A DNA stretch of 64,000 nt from Butyricicoccus sp. OM04-18BH (GTDB lineage Bacteria; Bacillota; Clostridia; Oscillospirales; Butyricicoccaceae): the NCBI RefSeq assembly GCF_003481705.1, contig NZ_QULN01000001.1, forward strand, positions 310,001 to 374,000. Direction: 5' to 3'. Shown here piece by piece: positions 1 through 8,862 of the stretch. A program made the position numbers and the translations under genes. The notes under the pieces were generated by a model. The model was not told where the DNA came from. It saw only the letters and a list, made by a program, of their open reading frames with translations, and did not search any database. Numbering within the stretch: position 1 is the first letter of the stretch; every line of letters begins with the position of its first letter.

Positions 1-643
1 TGTAATCTGCCAGGCCGGTGCAGACATAAGCATCGCCGGTTGCAAAGGAATCGACCGGATCACCCTCGAGGAACCAACGTGCAAGGTCGGTGTCATGGCT
101 GCCCATCTCGATAAACCACGGAACGTAAATGCCCTTCTTGACGCCTTCCAGATGTGCCTCGAGCACGCTGGACGGGTCGAGCGAAACACCCTTGAACAGG
201 ATCGGCTTGCCGATCGCGCCGGCGCGGATCTTCTCCTTCGCCTCTGCGTAGGACGGGTCGAAGCGGCGCATGAAGCCGACCGTAAAGCACTTGCTGCCGT
301 TCTCGGCTACGGCCTTCTCAATCTCCTCACAGTCCTCAAGGGTCTTAGCCAGCGGCTTCTCGCAGAAGATATGCTTCTTGGCCTTGCAGGCTGCCAGACA
401 CGGTGCCTTGTGAGCATCTGCGCCGGTTGCAACAACGATTGCGTCAACCTCGGGATTGTTTACCAGCTCGTCTACATTGGTGTAGCCATACGGTACGCCG
501 AATTCCTCCTGAAACGCCTTGACCTTGCTCTCGGTGCGGGCGCAAACCGCTACAACCTCTGCGTGAGGATTACGCTGCAGGCTGGTGGCGTGCATTCTGC
601 CCATCATACCGATGCCAACGATACCGAAACGAATCTTCTCCAT
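1..643 (-). CDS. iolG: Gfo/Idh/MocA oxidoreductase, probable inositol 2-dehydrogenase (3' end outside window)
   Basis: I translated the 214 N-terminal residues from the ATG at 641-643, which follows a TAAGGAGG ribosome binding site. The start has the NAD-binding Rossmann glycine motif (GIVGIGMMG). Residues around 95 hold the family EKPL motif, followed by GFMRRFDPSY, which is typical of myo-inositol 2-dehydrogenases. GSHDTD holds the likely catalytic Asp/His region. The family oxidises inositol to inosose with NAD+, and the next gene upstream is iolE, which takes that product. The reading frame is open to base 1, so about 120 residues are missing. Exact inositol isomer specificity is inferred. 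Confidence 0.75.
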   Translation of the reverse strand, partial: MEKIRFGIVGIGMMGRMHATSLQRNPHAEVVAVCARTESKVKAFQEEFGVPYGYTNVDELVNNPEVDAIVVATGADAHKAPCLAACKAKKHIFCEKPLAKTLEDCEEIEKAVAENGSKCFTVGFMRRFDPSYAEAKEKIRAGAIGKPILFKGVSLDPSSVLEAHLEGVKKGIYVPWFIEMGSHDTDLARWFLEGDPVDSFATGDAYVCTGLADY

Positions 644-658
644 TTGTAATCCTCCTTA

Positions 659-1549
659 TCAGATACCTGCGGTTTTCTTGATATACTCGCGCGCCATTTT
701 TGCGTATTCGAGCGGATTTGCCTTTGCCGGGTCCTGCTCGGCCTCTACGATGAACCAGCCCTCGTAGTGTGCATCGTGCAGAGCCTTGAATACGCCCGGA
801 TAGTCGACGCAGCCGTCACCCGGAATGGTGAAGCAGCCTTCCAGAACCGCCTTGCGGAACTTGAAGCCCTCGGCGTAAGCCTTTTCCATCATGTCGGGAC
901 GGATGTCCTTGAGGTGAACGTGGCCGATACGCGGGCCGAACTCCTTGGCTGCCTTGACGGCGTCCTCCCCCGAGAAGGTGAAGTGGCCGGTATCGAAACA
1001 GAGGTAAACATAGCGCGGATCGGTGTTGTCCATCAGGCGCTTGGTTTCCTCGAAGGTCTGTACAACCGTTGCCATATGGTGATGGAAGCACAGCTTGAAG
1101 CCGCGGTCAGCAGCAATCTTGCCCAGCTTGTTCAGACCGTCGCACAGCTTATCCCACTCTTCGTCGGTGGCGATCGGCTTGTTGTCACCGAACATCGAGC
1201 ACTCCTCTGCGAACAGGCAGCGGGTCAGCTCGCATACGTTGATGCGGCTTGCACCGACAGCCTCGAGGAAGTCCAGCTGCTCGATAAATGCCTTTTCGTT
1301 CTCCTCGTAGGGGGTCGAGCACAGGAAGCTCGAGAACCACTGGGATGCAATCTTGATGCCGCGCAGGTCGAGTGCCTTGTTCAGAACCGCCGGGTCAGTC
1401 GGAAACTTGCCGCCAACCTCAGTGCCCTGAAAGCCTGCCAGAGCCGCTTCGGAAACCATCTGCTCGAAGGTGAGCTCACCGCCGAGCTGCGGCATGTCGT
1501 CATTCGTCCAGCCGATCGGCGCAATGCCGAGTTTTACATTATTAAACAT
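659..1549 (-). CDS. iolE: Myo-inosose-2 dehydratase IolE
   Basis: This 296-residue sugar-phosphate isomerase/epimerase-like TIM barrel begins with APIGWTNDDMP, a hallmark of IolE. It has the metal-ligand pattern of the family (FHHHMAT, CFDTGHF, GHVHLKD and a late VEAEQDP). IolE removes water from 2-keto-myo-inositol in inositol catabolism. The length matches the family. It lies 15 bases from the stop of the upstream dehydrogenase at 1565 and 15 bases before the start of the partial iolG, so the three genes form one transcript on the minus strand. Confidence in the family is high; substrate preference among inositol isomers cannot be read from sequence. Confidence 0.88.
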   Translation of the reverse strand: MFNNVKLGIAPIGWTNDDMPQLGGELTFEQMVSEAALAGFQGTEVGGKFPTDPAVLNKALDLRGIKIASQWFSSFLCSTPYEENEKAFIEQLDFLEAVGASRINVCELTRCLFAEECSMFGDNKPIATDEEWDKLCDGLNKLGKIAADRGFKLCFHHHMATVVQTFEETKRLMDNTDPRYVYLCFDTGHFTFSGEDAVKAAKEFGPRIGHVHLKDIRPDMMEKAYAEGFKFRKAVLEGCFTIPGDGCVDYPGVFKALHDAHYEGWFIVEAEQDPAKANPLEYAKMAREYIKKTAGI

Positions 1550-1564
1550 AGCCTTGAACCTCCC

Positions 1565-2695
1565 TTAGCACTTTTCCCAAGTGCCCGACTTAACGGACTT
1601 GAGCACTGCGTTGATAATGCCGTCAACCTTGGCGCCCATCTCGAAGTCGCAGATGTACTCGCCGCCGTGCATAGCCTGCATGAGTGCGTGAGCCTGCAGC
1701 GTCTTCATGTCGTCGAAGGCGATTGCGATGCCGCCTGCCGGCTGGAAGTACTTGAAGCCCTCGTGCTGCGGATTGAGCAGTACGGTGCGGAAGCCGCAGT
1801 CACGGCCGTTGTCCTTGTCAGCGTCAGCCTTGAAGTAAACCTGAACCTCGCACATGCGCTCCAGATCGTAAACCACAGAGCCTTCCGTGCCCTGAATCTC
1901 GTAGTAGAAGTAGTTCTTGCGGCCGGTTGCAACACGGGAGGACGAGAAGTCGCCGATGGCACCGTTTTCGTACTTGACGAGGAAGGTGATGAGGTCGTCG
2001 TTCTCGACCTTGCCCATCTCGGTGCTGCCTGCCTTGACCGGACGCTCCGGAATAACGATGGACTGTACGCCCAGAACCTCGCTCATGTCGCCCATGATCA
2101 TCTGGGAAACGCTCAGCAGATGGCTGCACAGGTCGCCGAGTGCGCCCGAGCCTGCCAGCTTGTTGATGTGGCGCCATGCGATCGGAATGGACGGATCGAG
2201 CAGCATATCCTGATCGTAGGTAGCGTGAACGCGCATGATCTTGCCCAGCTTGCCGGACTTGACGAGTTCCGCAACATACTGGTTTGCCGGGTTCATGATG
2301 TTGGAGAAACCGCAGTAGTTGACAACGCCCTTTTCCTTCGCCAGATCAGCCAGCTCGCGGGACTGCTCAGCAGACAGAGACAGCGGCTTCTCGCAGAAAA
2401 CATGCTTGCCGTGCTCGAGAGCAGCCTTTGCCATCTCGTAGTGCATGCAGTTCGGGGTTGCAACGTCCACCAGATCGATCTCGGGATCGGTGACAACGTC
2501 CATCCAGTTGGTGGTGTAGCGGTTGTAGCCCATGTTCTTCGCGAACTTTGCTACTGCATCCTCGCTGACGTCGCTTACCAGCTCAAATACCGGCATATCA
2601 TCGCCGAAGATCATGCGTGCATTGTGGAATGCGGTGGTGTGGGCCTTGCCCATCCAGCCGGCGCCGATCAGACCGATTTTAATTTCCTTGCTCAT
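1565..2695 (-). CDS. Gfo/Idh/MocA family oxidoreductase (inositol/sugar dehydrogenase-like)
   Basis: The 376-residue protein starts at the ATG at 2693-2695, preceded by GAGGAG at good spacing. A longer reading from 2722 lacks a binding site. It has the dinucleotide motif GLIGAGWMG near residue 10, EKPL near residue 100, and a C-terminal Gfo/Idh substrate domain with GALGDLCSH in the catalytic His position. It is a paralogue of the partial gene at the window start, in the same operon with iolE and an SSS transporter. It may oxidise scyllo-inositol or another cyclitol/sugar. That assignment is inference from context. Confidence 0.82.
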   Translation of the reverse strand: MSKEIKIGLIGAGWMGKAHTTAFHNARMIFGDDMPVFELVSDVSEDAVAKFAKNMGYNRYTTNWMDVVTDPEIDLVDVATPNCMHYEMAKAALEHGKHVFCEKPLSLSAEQSRELADLAKEKGVVNYCGFSNIMNPANQYVAELVKSGKLGKIMRVHATYDQDMLLDPSIPIAWRHINKLAGSGALGDLCSHLLSVSQMIMGDMSEVLGVQSIVIPERPVKAGSTEMGKVENDDLITFLVKYENGAIGDFSSSRVATGRKNYFYYEIQGTEGSVVYDLERMCEVQVYFKADADKDNGRDCGFRTVLLNPQHEGFKYFQPAGGIAIAFDDMKTLQAHALMQAMHGGEYICDFEMGAKVDGIINAVLKSVKSGTWEKC

Positions 2696-2803
2696 AAGTT
2701 TTTCCTCCTCAAAAAATTGCAATACCTTTGTTGGATTTTATCGAAAACGCCTTGTGCGTTTCTTACAATGTGAATAGGTGAATGGTTTCCGGGGGCCGGC
2801 TCA

Positions 2804-4399
2804 TCATCGAGCCAGACCGATCGGAGAGAACAGCGCGTAGACGCAAAGCATCAGGATGAAGCAGGTCAGCGCGGCGGGTTTTACATATTTCCACGGGGTC
2901 AGGTCAACAGCCTTGGAATCCTCGAGGATAAAGTCGGTAGCACGGGGCTTGAACTTGCCGATGAGCAGCATCAGTGCCAGATCTACCGGGAACAGTACCG
3001 AAAGAACATACAGGTAATGCACATTCAGCGGCAGGAACTTGGAGATCGAGTACAGGATGACGTGTACGACCAGCGTAATTTTCGGTGCACAGGCCGGAAC
3101 GCGCTTGGTGTAGAAGCCTACCAGCACGATCGCGAGGATCGGCATGGAGTAGAAGCCGAAACACTCCTGCAGGAAGTCATACAGACCGGACGGTGCATTG
3201 CTGACGAACGGCGCTACGCAGATGGATACGATCGCGAGCCCGGTGCCGACGCGCTTGCCTACGCTTACCAGATGAGAGTCGCTTGCGGTTTGGTTGAACA
3301 GCGGACGATGGAAGTCCAGCGTGTAAAGCGTTACACAGCTGTTCAGTGCCGAGTTAAAGGACGACAGGATCGCACCGAACAGAACCGCTGCGATGATGCC
3401 GAGCAGCCAGTTCGGAACAACTGTGGTGATCAGAGACGGGTATGCCAGATCGCTGTTTGCCAGGCCGTCTCCGAAAAAGCGGTAAGCCAGCAGACCGCAG
3501 ATGGTGATGAAGAACGGATCCAGCAGCTTGAGGAAGGCGGTGAATACGGCGCCGCGCTGTGCCTGCGCCAGATTCTTTGCTGCCAGCGTGCGCTGGATGA
3601 TGGACTGGTTGGTGCACCAGTAGAACAGGTTGTTGAACAGCATGCCGAGGAACAGGACCGGCCACGGAATCATCGGAGGCAGGGCGTTCGCCGGATTGAC
3701 CGCATTGAACTTTTCCGCCGGAACATTGGTGATAAAGTCCTGAATGCCGGCAAGAAAGCTGCCGTTTCCGAGGATGCAGATGGACAGGATCGGAATCAAC
3801 AGACCGCCAATCAGCAGGCCCACGCCGTTTACGGTATCAGATACCGCAACTGCCTTCAGGCCGCCGAAGATCGCGTAGATCGAGCCGATAACGCCGATCG
3901 CCACACACAGGATCGCAATGCTCTGATATGTGGTGATGCCGAACAGCTGATCCAGATGGAAAATCTGGTTGAAGGCCAGCGCGCCGGAGTACAGCACGGT
4001 CGGCAGGTAAGTAAGCATGTAGCCGAGCAGGAACAGGAACGAGATGATCTGCTTGGTGGTGCGGTCAAATCGAACCTCCAGAAATTCCGGAATGGTGGTG
4101 ATGCCGGCTTTCAGATACTTCGGCAGGAAGATCAGTGCCAGCGCCAGCAGCGCGATACTTGCGTTTACCGACCAGCTCATGGCGCCCATGTTGGTCGAAT
4201 AGCTTTGTCCGGCCTGTCCGACCAGCTGTTCGGTGGACAGGTTGGTCATTTCCAGTGAACCGGCGATGACCAGACCGGTCAGTCCGCGTCCTGCAAGGAA
4301 GTAGCCTTCCTTGGTGGACAGGTTCTCCTCCTTGGTCTTGTACCATGAAATCAGAGCTACAAGACCGGTGAAGGCGATGAACGTTAAAATGATAATCAC
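2804..4399 (-). CDS. Sodium:solute symporter (SSS/SLC5 family), probable inositol or sugar uptake
   Basis: A highly hydrophobic protein of about 531 residues with roughly 14 membrane segments. It has the SSS-family GYFLAGRGL element near the N-terminus and SLEMTNLSTEQLVGQAG in the first core helices, like YidK/SGLT-type carriers. I chose the GTG at 4397-4399 because GGGGAG lies nine bases upstream. The TTG at 4408 abuts that binding site. As first gene of the inositol-type operon it probably imports the cyclitol with sodium. The intergenic segment to the AraC regulator is the shared control region. Confidence 0.85.
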   Translation of the reverse strand: MIIILTFIAFTGLVALISWYKTKEENLSTKEGYFLAGRGLTGLVIAGSLEMTNLSTEQLVGQAGQSYSTNMGAMSWSVNASIALLALALIFLPKYLKAGITTIPEFLEVRFDRTTKQIISFLFLLGYMLTYLPTVLYSGALAFNQIFHLDQLFGITTYQSIAILCVAIGVIGSIYAIFGGLKAVAVSDTVNGVGLLIGGLLIPILSICILGNGSFLAGIQDFITNVPAEKFNAVNPANALPPMIPWPVLFLGMLFNNLFYWCTNQSIIQRTLAAKNLAQAQRGAVFTAFLKLLDPFFITICGLLAYRFFGDGLANSDLAYPSLITTVVPNWLLGIIAAVLFGAILSSFNSALNSCVTLYTLDFHRPLFNQTASDSHLVSVGKRVGTGLAIVSICVAPFVSNAPSGLYDFLQECFGFYSMPILAIVLVGFYTKRVPACAPKITLVVHVILYSISKFLPLNVHYLYVLSVLFPVDLALMLLIGKFKPRATDFILEDSKAVDLTPWKYVKPAALTCFILMLCVYALFSPIGLAR

Positions 4400-4413
4400 A
4401 AATTTCAACTCCC

Positions 4414-4425
4414 CTTATCGATAAG
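4414..4425. promoter_or_regulatory. Perfect 12-bp palindrome in symporter leader
   Basis: CTTATCGATAAG is a perfect palindrome a few bases upstream of the symporter ribosome binding site, in the AT-rich divergent region. It could be an operator or could fold over the leader. No binding data can be inferred. Confidence 0.35.
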
Positions 4426-4603
4426 AAAATTTTATATTTCTATAAAACTCTCCTATCTTTTTGTTTCTTTTCCCTTTTCTCCTAAAATGAATTTTCAGGA
4501 AATGTTTCGCTTGTTTTTCGCGTTTTTCTTTTGTTGAATCTATCATATCGTATTTTCCGTCGCTTGGCACTATACAGAGTGATAATAAAATATCAAAAAA
4601 TAA

Positions 4604-4635
4604 TACTTTTCAAAAGTACATTTTTTTGATATAAT
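4604..4635 (+). promoter_or_regulatory. Promoter and operator-like palindrome of the AraC regulator gene
   Basis: TATAAT at 4630-4635 is preceded, with a 17-base spacer, by TTTTCA at 4607-4612, a partial -35. The palindrome TACTTTT-C-AAAAGTA (4604-4618) overlaps the -35 and is a plausible autoregulatory or shared operator for the divergent inositol operon. Confidence 0.5.
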
Positions 4636-4663
4636 TGTACAAGAAAAGGAGATGACGGTCATC

Positions 4664-5503
4664 ATGCTCAATGATATGGGTATCCTCGCGGACTCGGTCC
4701 GCTATTACCATGACGCGGACGCCTTCACCGCGGCAAATCTGTATTATGTACCGCACGCCGGCAGCTACCACTGTGACGAAAGCTATGGCATGCAGCGCGA
4801 TTATCTGGATATCTGCCAGATGCTCGTCGTGGACGAGGGAGAATTATCTGTCACCTACCGCGGCGAGACCCGCACCGCCGGGCCGGGCAGTCTGGTGCTG
4901 CTCGACTGCCGCGAGGCGCACAGCTACCATGCCGTAACGCCCATCCGGATGCGCTGGTTCCACTTTGAAGGCAGCGGCAGCACCGCCTATACGCAGCTCA
5001 TCCTGAATACGCACGGGTTCATCCTGCCCACAGGACAGAATGCCGAGATCGACGAGTGCATCCGCCGCATCATGATCTCGGTGCACCAGAACCAGCCCAA
5101 TCCACACATCGTTTCCCTGACGATCAACAAGCTGCTCGTTCTGCTCGTGATCGTGCTCGGCGAAAAGAAAAAAAGCGATCTCGAGATCGCGATCCAGGCT
5201 TCCGCCGACTATATGACGTACAATTTCGCGGACAAGTCACTCTCCATCGAGCACCTGTCGCAGCGCGCTGCGCTCAGCACCTGCTACTATATGCGCAAGT
5301 TCAAGGAATACCAGTCCGTTACACCGCATCAGTTTTTGCAGACCGTGCGTCTGAGCGCCGCGAAGCAGCAGCTGCTCACCACCTCGCAGAGCATCGAGAC
5401 CATCGCGGATAACTGCGGCTTCTCGAGTGCATCGCACTTCATTATGGCCTTCCGTAAGAGCACCGGCATTACCCCGCATCAGTACCGCACCCAGTGGAAA
5501 TAA
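4664..5503 (+). CDS. AraC family transcriptional regulator
   Basis: About 279 residues. An N-terminal cupin-like sensor domain (roughly 20-140) is followed by a C-terminal AraC/XylS double helix-turn-helix (about 180-279), with the typical IAxxxGFSSASHFIMAFRKSTGITPHQYR ending split over both helices. The ATG at 4664 is preferred because AAAAGGAG ends 12 bases before it. The upstream in-frame ATG at 4652 directly abuts that site. It is divergent from the inositol-type operon and most likely activates it in response to the substrate. The effector is unknown. Confidence 0.85.
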   Translation: MLNDMGILADSVRYYHDADAFTAANLYYVPHAGSYHCDESYGMQRDYLDICQMLVVDEGELSVTYRGETRTAGPGSLVLLDCREAHSYHAVTPIRMRWFHFEGSGSTAYTQLILNTHGFILPTGQNAEIDECIRRIMISVHQNQPNPHIVSLTINKLLVLLVIVLGEKKKSDLEIAIQASADYMTYNFADKSLSIEHLSQRAALSTCYYMRKFKEYQSVTPHQFLQTVRLSAAKQQLLTTSQSIETIADNCGFSSASHFIMAFRKSTGITPHQYRTQWK

Positions 5504-5653
5504 AAAGCACACTCTCCGTACTGCGTCCACCGGATGAAACGGTCGCGTGTACAGACAGGCAAGCGCAGCACAGCCGGGCTATCCGAACGGTGATATTCAT
5601 CAGATTGCTGCACGAAATATCATTTTTATGGCATGAATTGTATAGCTGTCCCG

Positions 5654-5682
5654 TTGCACGCCTATACAAATCATGGTATAAT
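5654..5682 (+). promoter_or_regulatory. Sigma-A-type promoter of the riboswitch transcript
   Basis: TTGCAC (5654-5659), a 17-base spacer and a perfect TATAAT (5677-5682) lie just before the cyclic-di-GMP aptamer, predicting a start near 5689. Confidence 0.75.
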
Positions 5683-5697
5683 AATGAAAAAATCAGG

Positions 5698-5795
5698 CAC
5701 AGTGCCTGAGAAATAGGCAAACCCGTCGAAAGACGGGGACGCAAAGCCAGAAGGGTCTAAAGCGGCAAAAGCCGCAATGACAGCCGGTTGCAAGC
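5698..5795 (+). ncRNA. Cyclic-di-GMP-I (GEMM-I) riboswitch aptamer
   Basis: The segment contains the GEMM-I core in order: GGCAAACC, a short stem closed by a GAAA tetraloop, GGGACGCAAAGCC, an AAGGGTCTAA internal element, a second hairpin (GCGGC/GCCGC) and the closing GACAGCCGGTTGC. This order and spacing match the class that binds cyclic di-GMP, which often controls surface proteins and adhesins in Clostridia. It sits directly behind a strong promoter and ahead of a GTG-started ORF and an SLH surface-protein gene. Identification is by motif reading; a covariance-model search would confirm it. Confidence 0.88.
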
Positions 5796-5815
5796 ATCAG
5801 CGAAGACGCTGTTAA

Positions 5816-5846
5816 CCTCTTCTGCGCTTTATTTGGCAGAAGGAGG
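5816..5846 (+). promoter_or_regulatory. Ribosome-binding-site sequestering hairpin (riboswitch expression platform)
   Basis: CCTCTTCTGC (5816-5825) can pair with GCAGAAGGAGG (5836-5846) with one bulged G, burying the Shine-Dalgarno of the GTG at 5855. There is no T-tract after it, so control of translation rather than termination is expected. A smaller hairpin (CAGCG/CGCTG, 5799-5811) lies between this and the aptamer. Confidence 0.6.
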
Positions 5847-5854
5847 TGTACGCC

Positions 5855-6028
5855 GTGAAAAAGAACTTGACAAGCCGATTCGCGGTGCAATACACTGACG
5901 GCAGAGCAGAGCAGAGCAGAGCAGAGCAGAGCAGAGCAGAGCAGAGCAGAGCAAGTAAAACTCTGCCCTTTTGTGCTGTTCAAAAAAGATATCAAAACGC
6001 TTTTAGGTCATGGGTAGCCATGTCTTGA
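5855..6028 (+). CDS. Small riboswitch-controlled ORF with pentanucleotide repeats
   Basis: GTG start with an ideal AAGGAGGTG binding site, 57 residues. The N-terminus (VKKNLTSRF) looks like the first residues of a secretion signal, but no hydrophobic core follows. Residues about 15-33 are a repeated RAEQS/AEQSR tract encoded by the GCAGA pentamer. Because the unit is five bases, gain or loss of a copy changes the downstream reading frame. It may be a small protein, a degraded 5' end of a surface-protein gene, or a translated leader. I do not recognise a family. Confidence 0.45.
   Translation: MKKNLTSRFAVQYTDGRAEQSRAEQSRAEQSRASKTLPFCAVQKRYQNAFRSWVAMS
5901..5953 (+). repeat. Pentanucleotide microsatellite, (GCAGA) about 10.6 copies
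   Basis: Ten perfect GCAGA units and a partial one. Runs of this kind mutate by strand slippage. This one lies inside the ORF behind the cyclic-di-GMP riboswitch. The flanking GGCAGAG and CTCTGCC (5961-5967) can also pair. Confidence 0.95.
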
Positions 6029-6040
6029 AAGCGTTTTTTA
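5994..6040 (+). terminator. Rho-independent terminator between the repeat ORF and the SLH gene
   Basis: AAAACGCTTT (5994-6003) pairs perfectly with AAAGCGTTTT (6028-6037), with an inner CATGG/CCATG hairpin, followed by a T-rich run. It overlaps the stop codon of the small ORF and precedes the SLH gene start at 6086 by about 45 bases. Confidence 0.75.
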
Positions 6041-6085
6041 TTTATATTGAAGCCGTTAAGGCAGATAAAATAAGGAGGAAAAGTT

Positions 6086-8781
6086 ATGAAAAAACGATTG
6101 TTATCGGCAATATTGTCATTTTGCATGCTGTTGACAATGGCGCCGACGGTCGCATTTGCGGCGAGCAACGGCGTGAAAACAGAAGCGGAATTGCGGACGG
6201 CTATTGAGACTGCGGATGGAACTGTGGACAATCCAACGGTAATCGAGTTATTATCGAATATCGTTCTGAAATCCAAGTTAGTAATTGATGAAAATGCAAA
6301 TATTTCCATCGAAGGTAATAACCATATTATTTCAAGGAGTGAGACAAACTGGAAAGAAGCAGATAAAAATATCTTCGAGGTAAAGGGTAACCTGCATATG
6401 GCCAATTGTACGTTGGATGCAAAAAAGGCGTACATGTAATATTGGTTACGGGCGGCTATCTATACGCCGAAGACACGAATTTTACGGGTGTTCTTAATAA
6501 CAATTCGTATGGTGCCATTGGCGTTAACCAGAGTGGTCGTATGGATTTAGTAAGAGGATCTATTTATAATAATGAATCGCTGGATCGAGTTGCGGTTGTA
6601 TCTGACGCTGGTGCTAAATGCACATTATCCAATACGTCGATTTATAATAATACAACGTGGAGAGGCGATGCCCCAGTTTTTGTAACTTATGGTACGGGTA
6701 CTTTGACAATTACTGGTGGAGAAATTTACAATAATAAAAACCACTACAATACTCAAAATCCATACAATTTTTCTAATCCTAACGATGTAAACGGCGTAAT
6801 TAGTGATTCTAAGCAAATAAAAATCTCGGGTGATGTATATATTCATGATAATACAATTCAAATTGACAACGAAACACCTGTGCAGAGAAATTACGGATGT
6901 GGTTTAGGAAACAGCAGTTACAGAAGTGATGACCTTAAAGGTATATGTGTGACATCGCCACTGACTCATGATGTTGTTGTAGCGATTACAGAATGGACTG
7001 ATCCTACTATTGAAAGACGTACTCTTTTTAGAGGTGTGGACGGCTATAAATTGACGAAAGAAGACTTGGAAAAAGTTAACATAACAATCGGTAAATGGTT
7101 CGGCAACACAACATATAGTTACGATAAAAATGATTTAATTATTTGCTTAAATGAAGAAGAAAATACTATTGAAGCATGTGCAAAAGTAAATATAGTGTTA
7201 AAAAATGAATCCGAAGAACAAATCATTGTCTTTCCTAAATATGTAGCGACTGCCATTGCTAATCCTTTTTCGAAGAACGGATACTCATTAAGCGGTTGGA
7301 AAGATGCAGAAAGTGAAACTGTGTATGAGAGTGATACCAAGTTTACACTGACTTCTGACCACACGTTCTATGCGCAATGGTATCACCCCTCTACCCTTAC
7401 CACGAATATTGATAAGCAGAAATTTGTAGTTGGCGAACCCACCGAGTTTACATTTACCACCACTGCAAATGATGATGCAAATAGCATGGTTATCGGCACT
7501 TCCAATTTCAGTGATGCGGATGCAATCGAAAAACTGGAATACCTGGAATCCAAGGATGGCACGTGGCACGAATTGAAGGGCGATTTTGGTCCTTCTACCG
7601 GCTTCCCAATGTCGAATGCTACCAGCACGTTCCGTGCAACCTTCAAAAAGGTCGGCAATTACACCTTTACCGCTTCTTTGAAGAAGGTTGACGACGATGA
7701 GGTGCTTTGCAGCACCAACGTAGAGTTTGCGGTTGAAAAGAAAACGCAGGACGCGCCGGTTGCTCCTACACTGAAAGACCGCACTTACACCAGCATTACG
7801 CTGAACGAAGTTGCAGACGCTGAAAACGGCGCAAAGGCTGAATACAGCAAGGATGGCGGTAAGACTTGGCAGGATTCGCCCGAGTTTACCGACCTGACCT
7901 CTGGCACGACCTACACATTTGCAGCACGCTACGCCGAAACGGACACTTACAATGCTTCTGAAATCGCAACGGCTAATTTTGCTACACTGCGTCATTCCTC
8001 CGGCGGCTCGTCCTCGAGTTCCACCCCGACCAACACCGTTTCTGCATCCACTGCATCGAACGGCAAGGTTTCTCTGGACAAGAGCACGGCGAAAAAGGGC
8101 AATACGGTTACCGTAACTGTCACCCCGGATGCAGGCTATCAGCTTGACAAGCTGACGGTTACCGACGCAAAGGGCAAAACCGTTGACGTGACCGACAAGG
8201 GCAACGGCAAGTTCACCTTCACCATGCCGGACAGCAAGGTAACGATCACACCGACCTTCAGTAAAATTGAGGACGTCAAGCCTTCGAAGACTAACTTTGA
8301 TGACGTTGCTTCTTCCGCATGGTACGCTGACGCGGTTCAGTACGTCACCGACAAGGGCCTGATGAACGGCACCGACGATAACCAGTTCTCCCCGAATGCA
8401 TCCACCACCCGCGGTATGCTGATGACGGTTCTCGCACGCTACGCAGGCGAGGATACCACCGGCGGCGCTATCTGGTACGAGAAAGGCATGAATTGGGCGA
8501 AGGCCAACGGCGTGTCCGATGGTACGAACCCGAACGCTAACATCACCCGCGAGCAGCTCGTTACCATGATGTACCGCTACGCTGGTTCTCCGAAGGCAGA
8601 CGGAAAGCTCGACAGCTTCTCCGACTCTGCAAGCGTCAGCAGCTACGCAGCAGATGCAATGCAGTGGGCAGTAGCCAACGGCATTGTCAATGGCTCGAAC
8701 GGCAAGCTGAACCCGCAGGATAATGCAACCTGCGCAGAAGTAGCAGCAATCCTCATGCGCTTCTGCGAGATGAGCAAGTAA
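6086..8781 (+). CDS. SLH-domain surface protein, split by a -1 frameshift
   Basis: Read as one gene of about 898 residues. It begins with a signal peptide (MKKRLLSAILSF..., cleavage near AFA-AS), with AAGGAGG upstream. A beta-helix-like region follows. Frame 0 stops at 6437-6439, but the protein continues in the -1 frame through A-AAA-AAG at 6421-6427. After that come an InlB B-type repeat (about residues 387-432, ending YAQW), Ig/Fn3-like segments, a Ser/Gly linker, a second bacterial repeat and three SLH domains (about 738-898) for binding secondary cell-wall polymer. The C-terminal third closely resembles that of the peptidase at 13725. The shift could be programmed, a phase-variable A-run or an assembly error. 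Confidence 0.8.
6421..6427 (+). other. Slippery heptamer A-AAA-AAG at the frame junction
   Basis: In frame 0 the codons are GCA-AAA-AAG-GCG-TAC-ATG-TAA. A tandem -1 slip gives Lys-Lys-Gly-Val-His and enters the long open frame. The register is exactly X-XXY-YYZ, as in dnaX. I see no strong Shine-Dalgarno-like stimulator upstream and only a weak downstream stem. Confidence 0.6.
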
Positions 8782-8794
8782 ACCTCATACAGAC

Positions 8795-8826
8795 AAAAAG
8801 CACAGCTTCGGCTGTGCTTTTTCTGT
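8795..8826 (+). terminator. Terminator of the SLH gene
   Basis: AAAAAGCACAGC, loop TTCG, GCTGTGCTTTTT: a perfect 12-bp stem with a stable tetraloop and T-run, 14 bases after the stop codon. Confidence 0.9.
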
Positions 8827-8862
8827 TTTTTCTCCATTTCAAGCTATATATTATAAAGGTAG

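Noticed and set aside
767..2773. 668-codon open frame on the + strand opposite iolE and the second dehydrogenase
   Set aside because: It is antisense to two clear enzyme genes and has no binding site. Its composition (Leu/Val/Arg runs) is that of a mirrored reading of GC-rich codons.
5693..5995. Minus-strand frame with repeated LLCSA units
   Set aside because: Produced by reading the GCAGA pentamer and the riboswitch backwards. No binding site.
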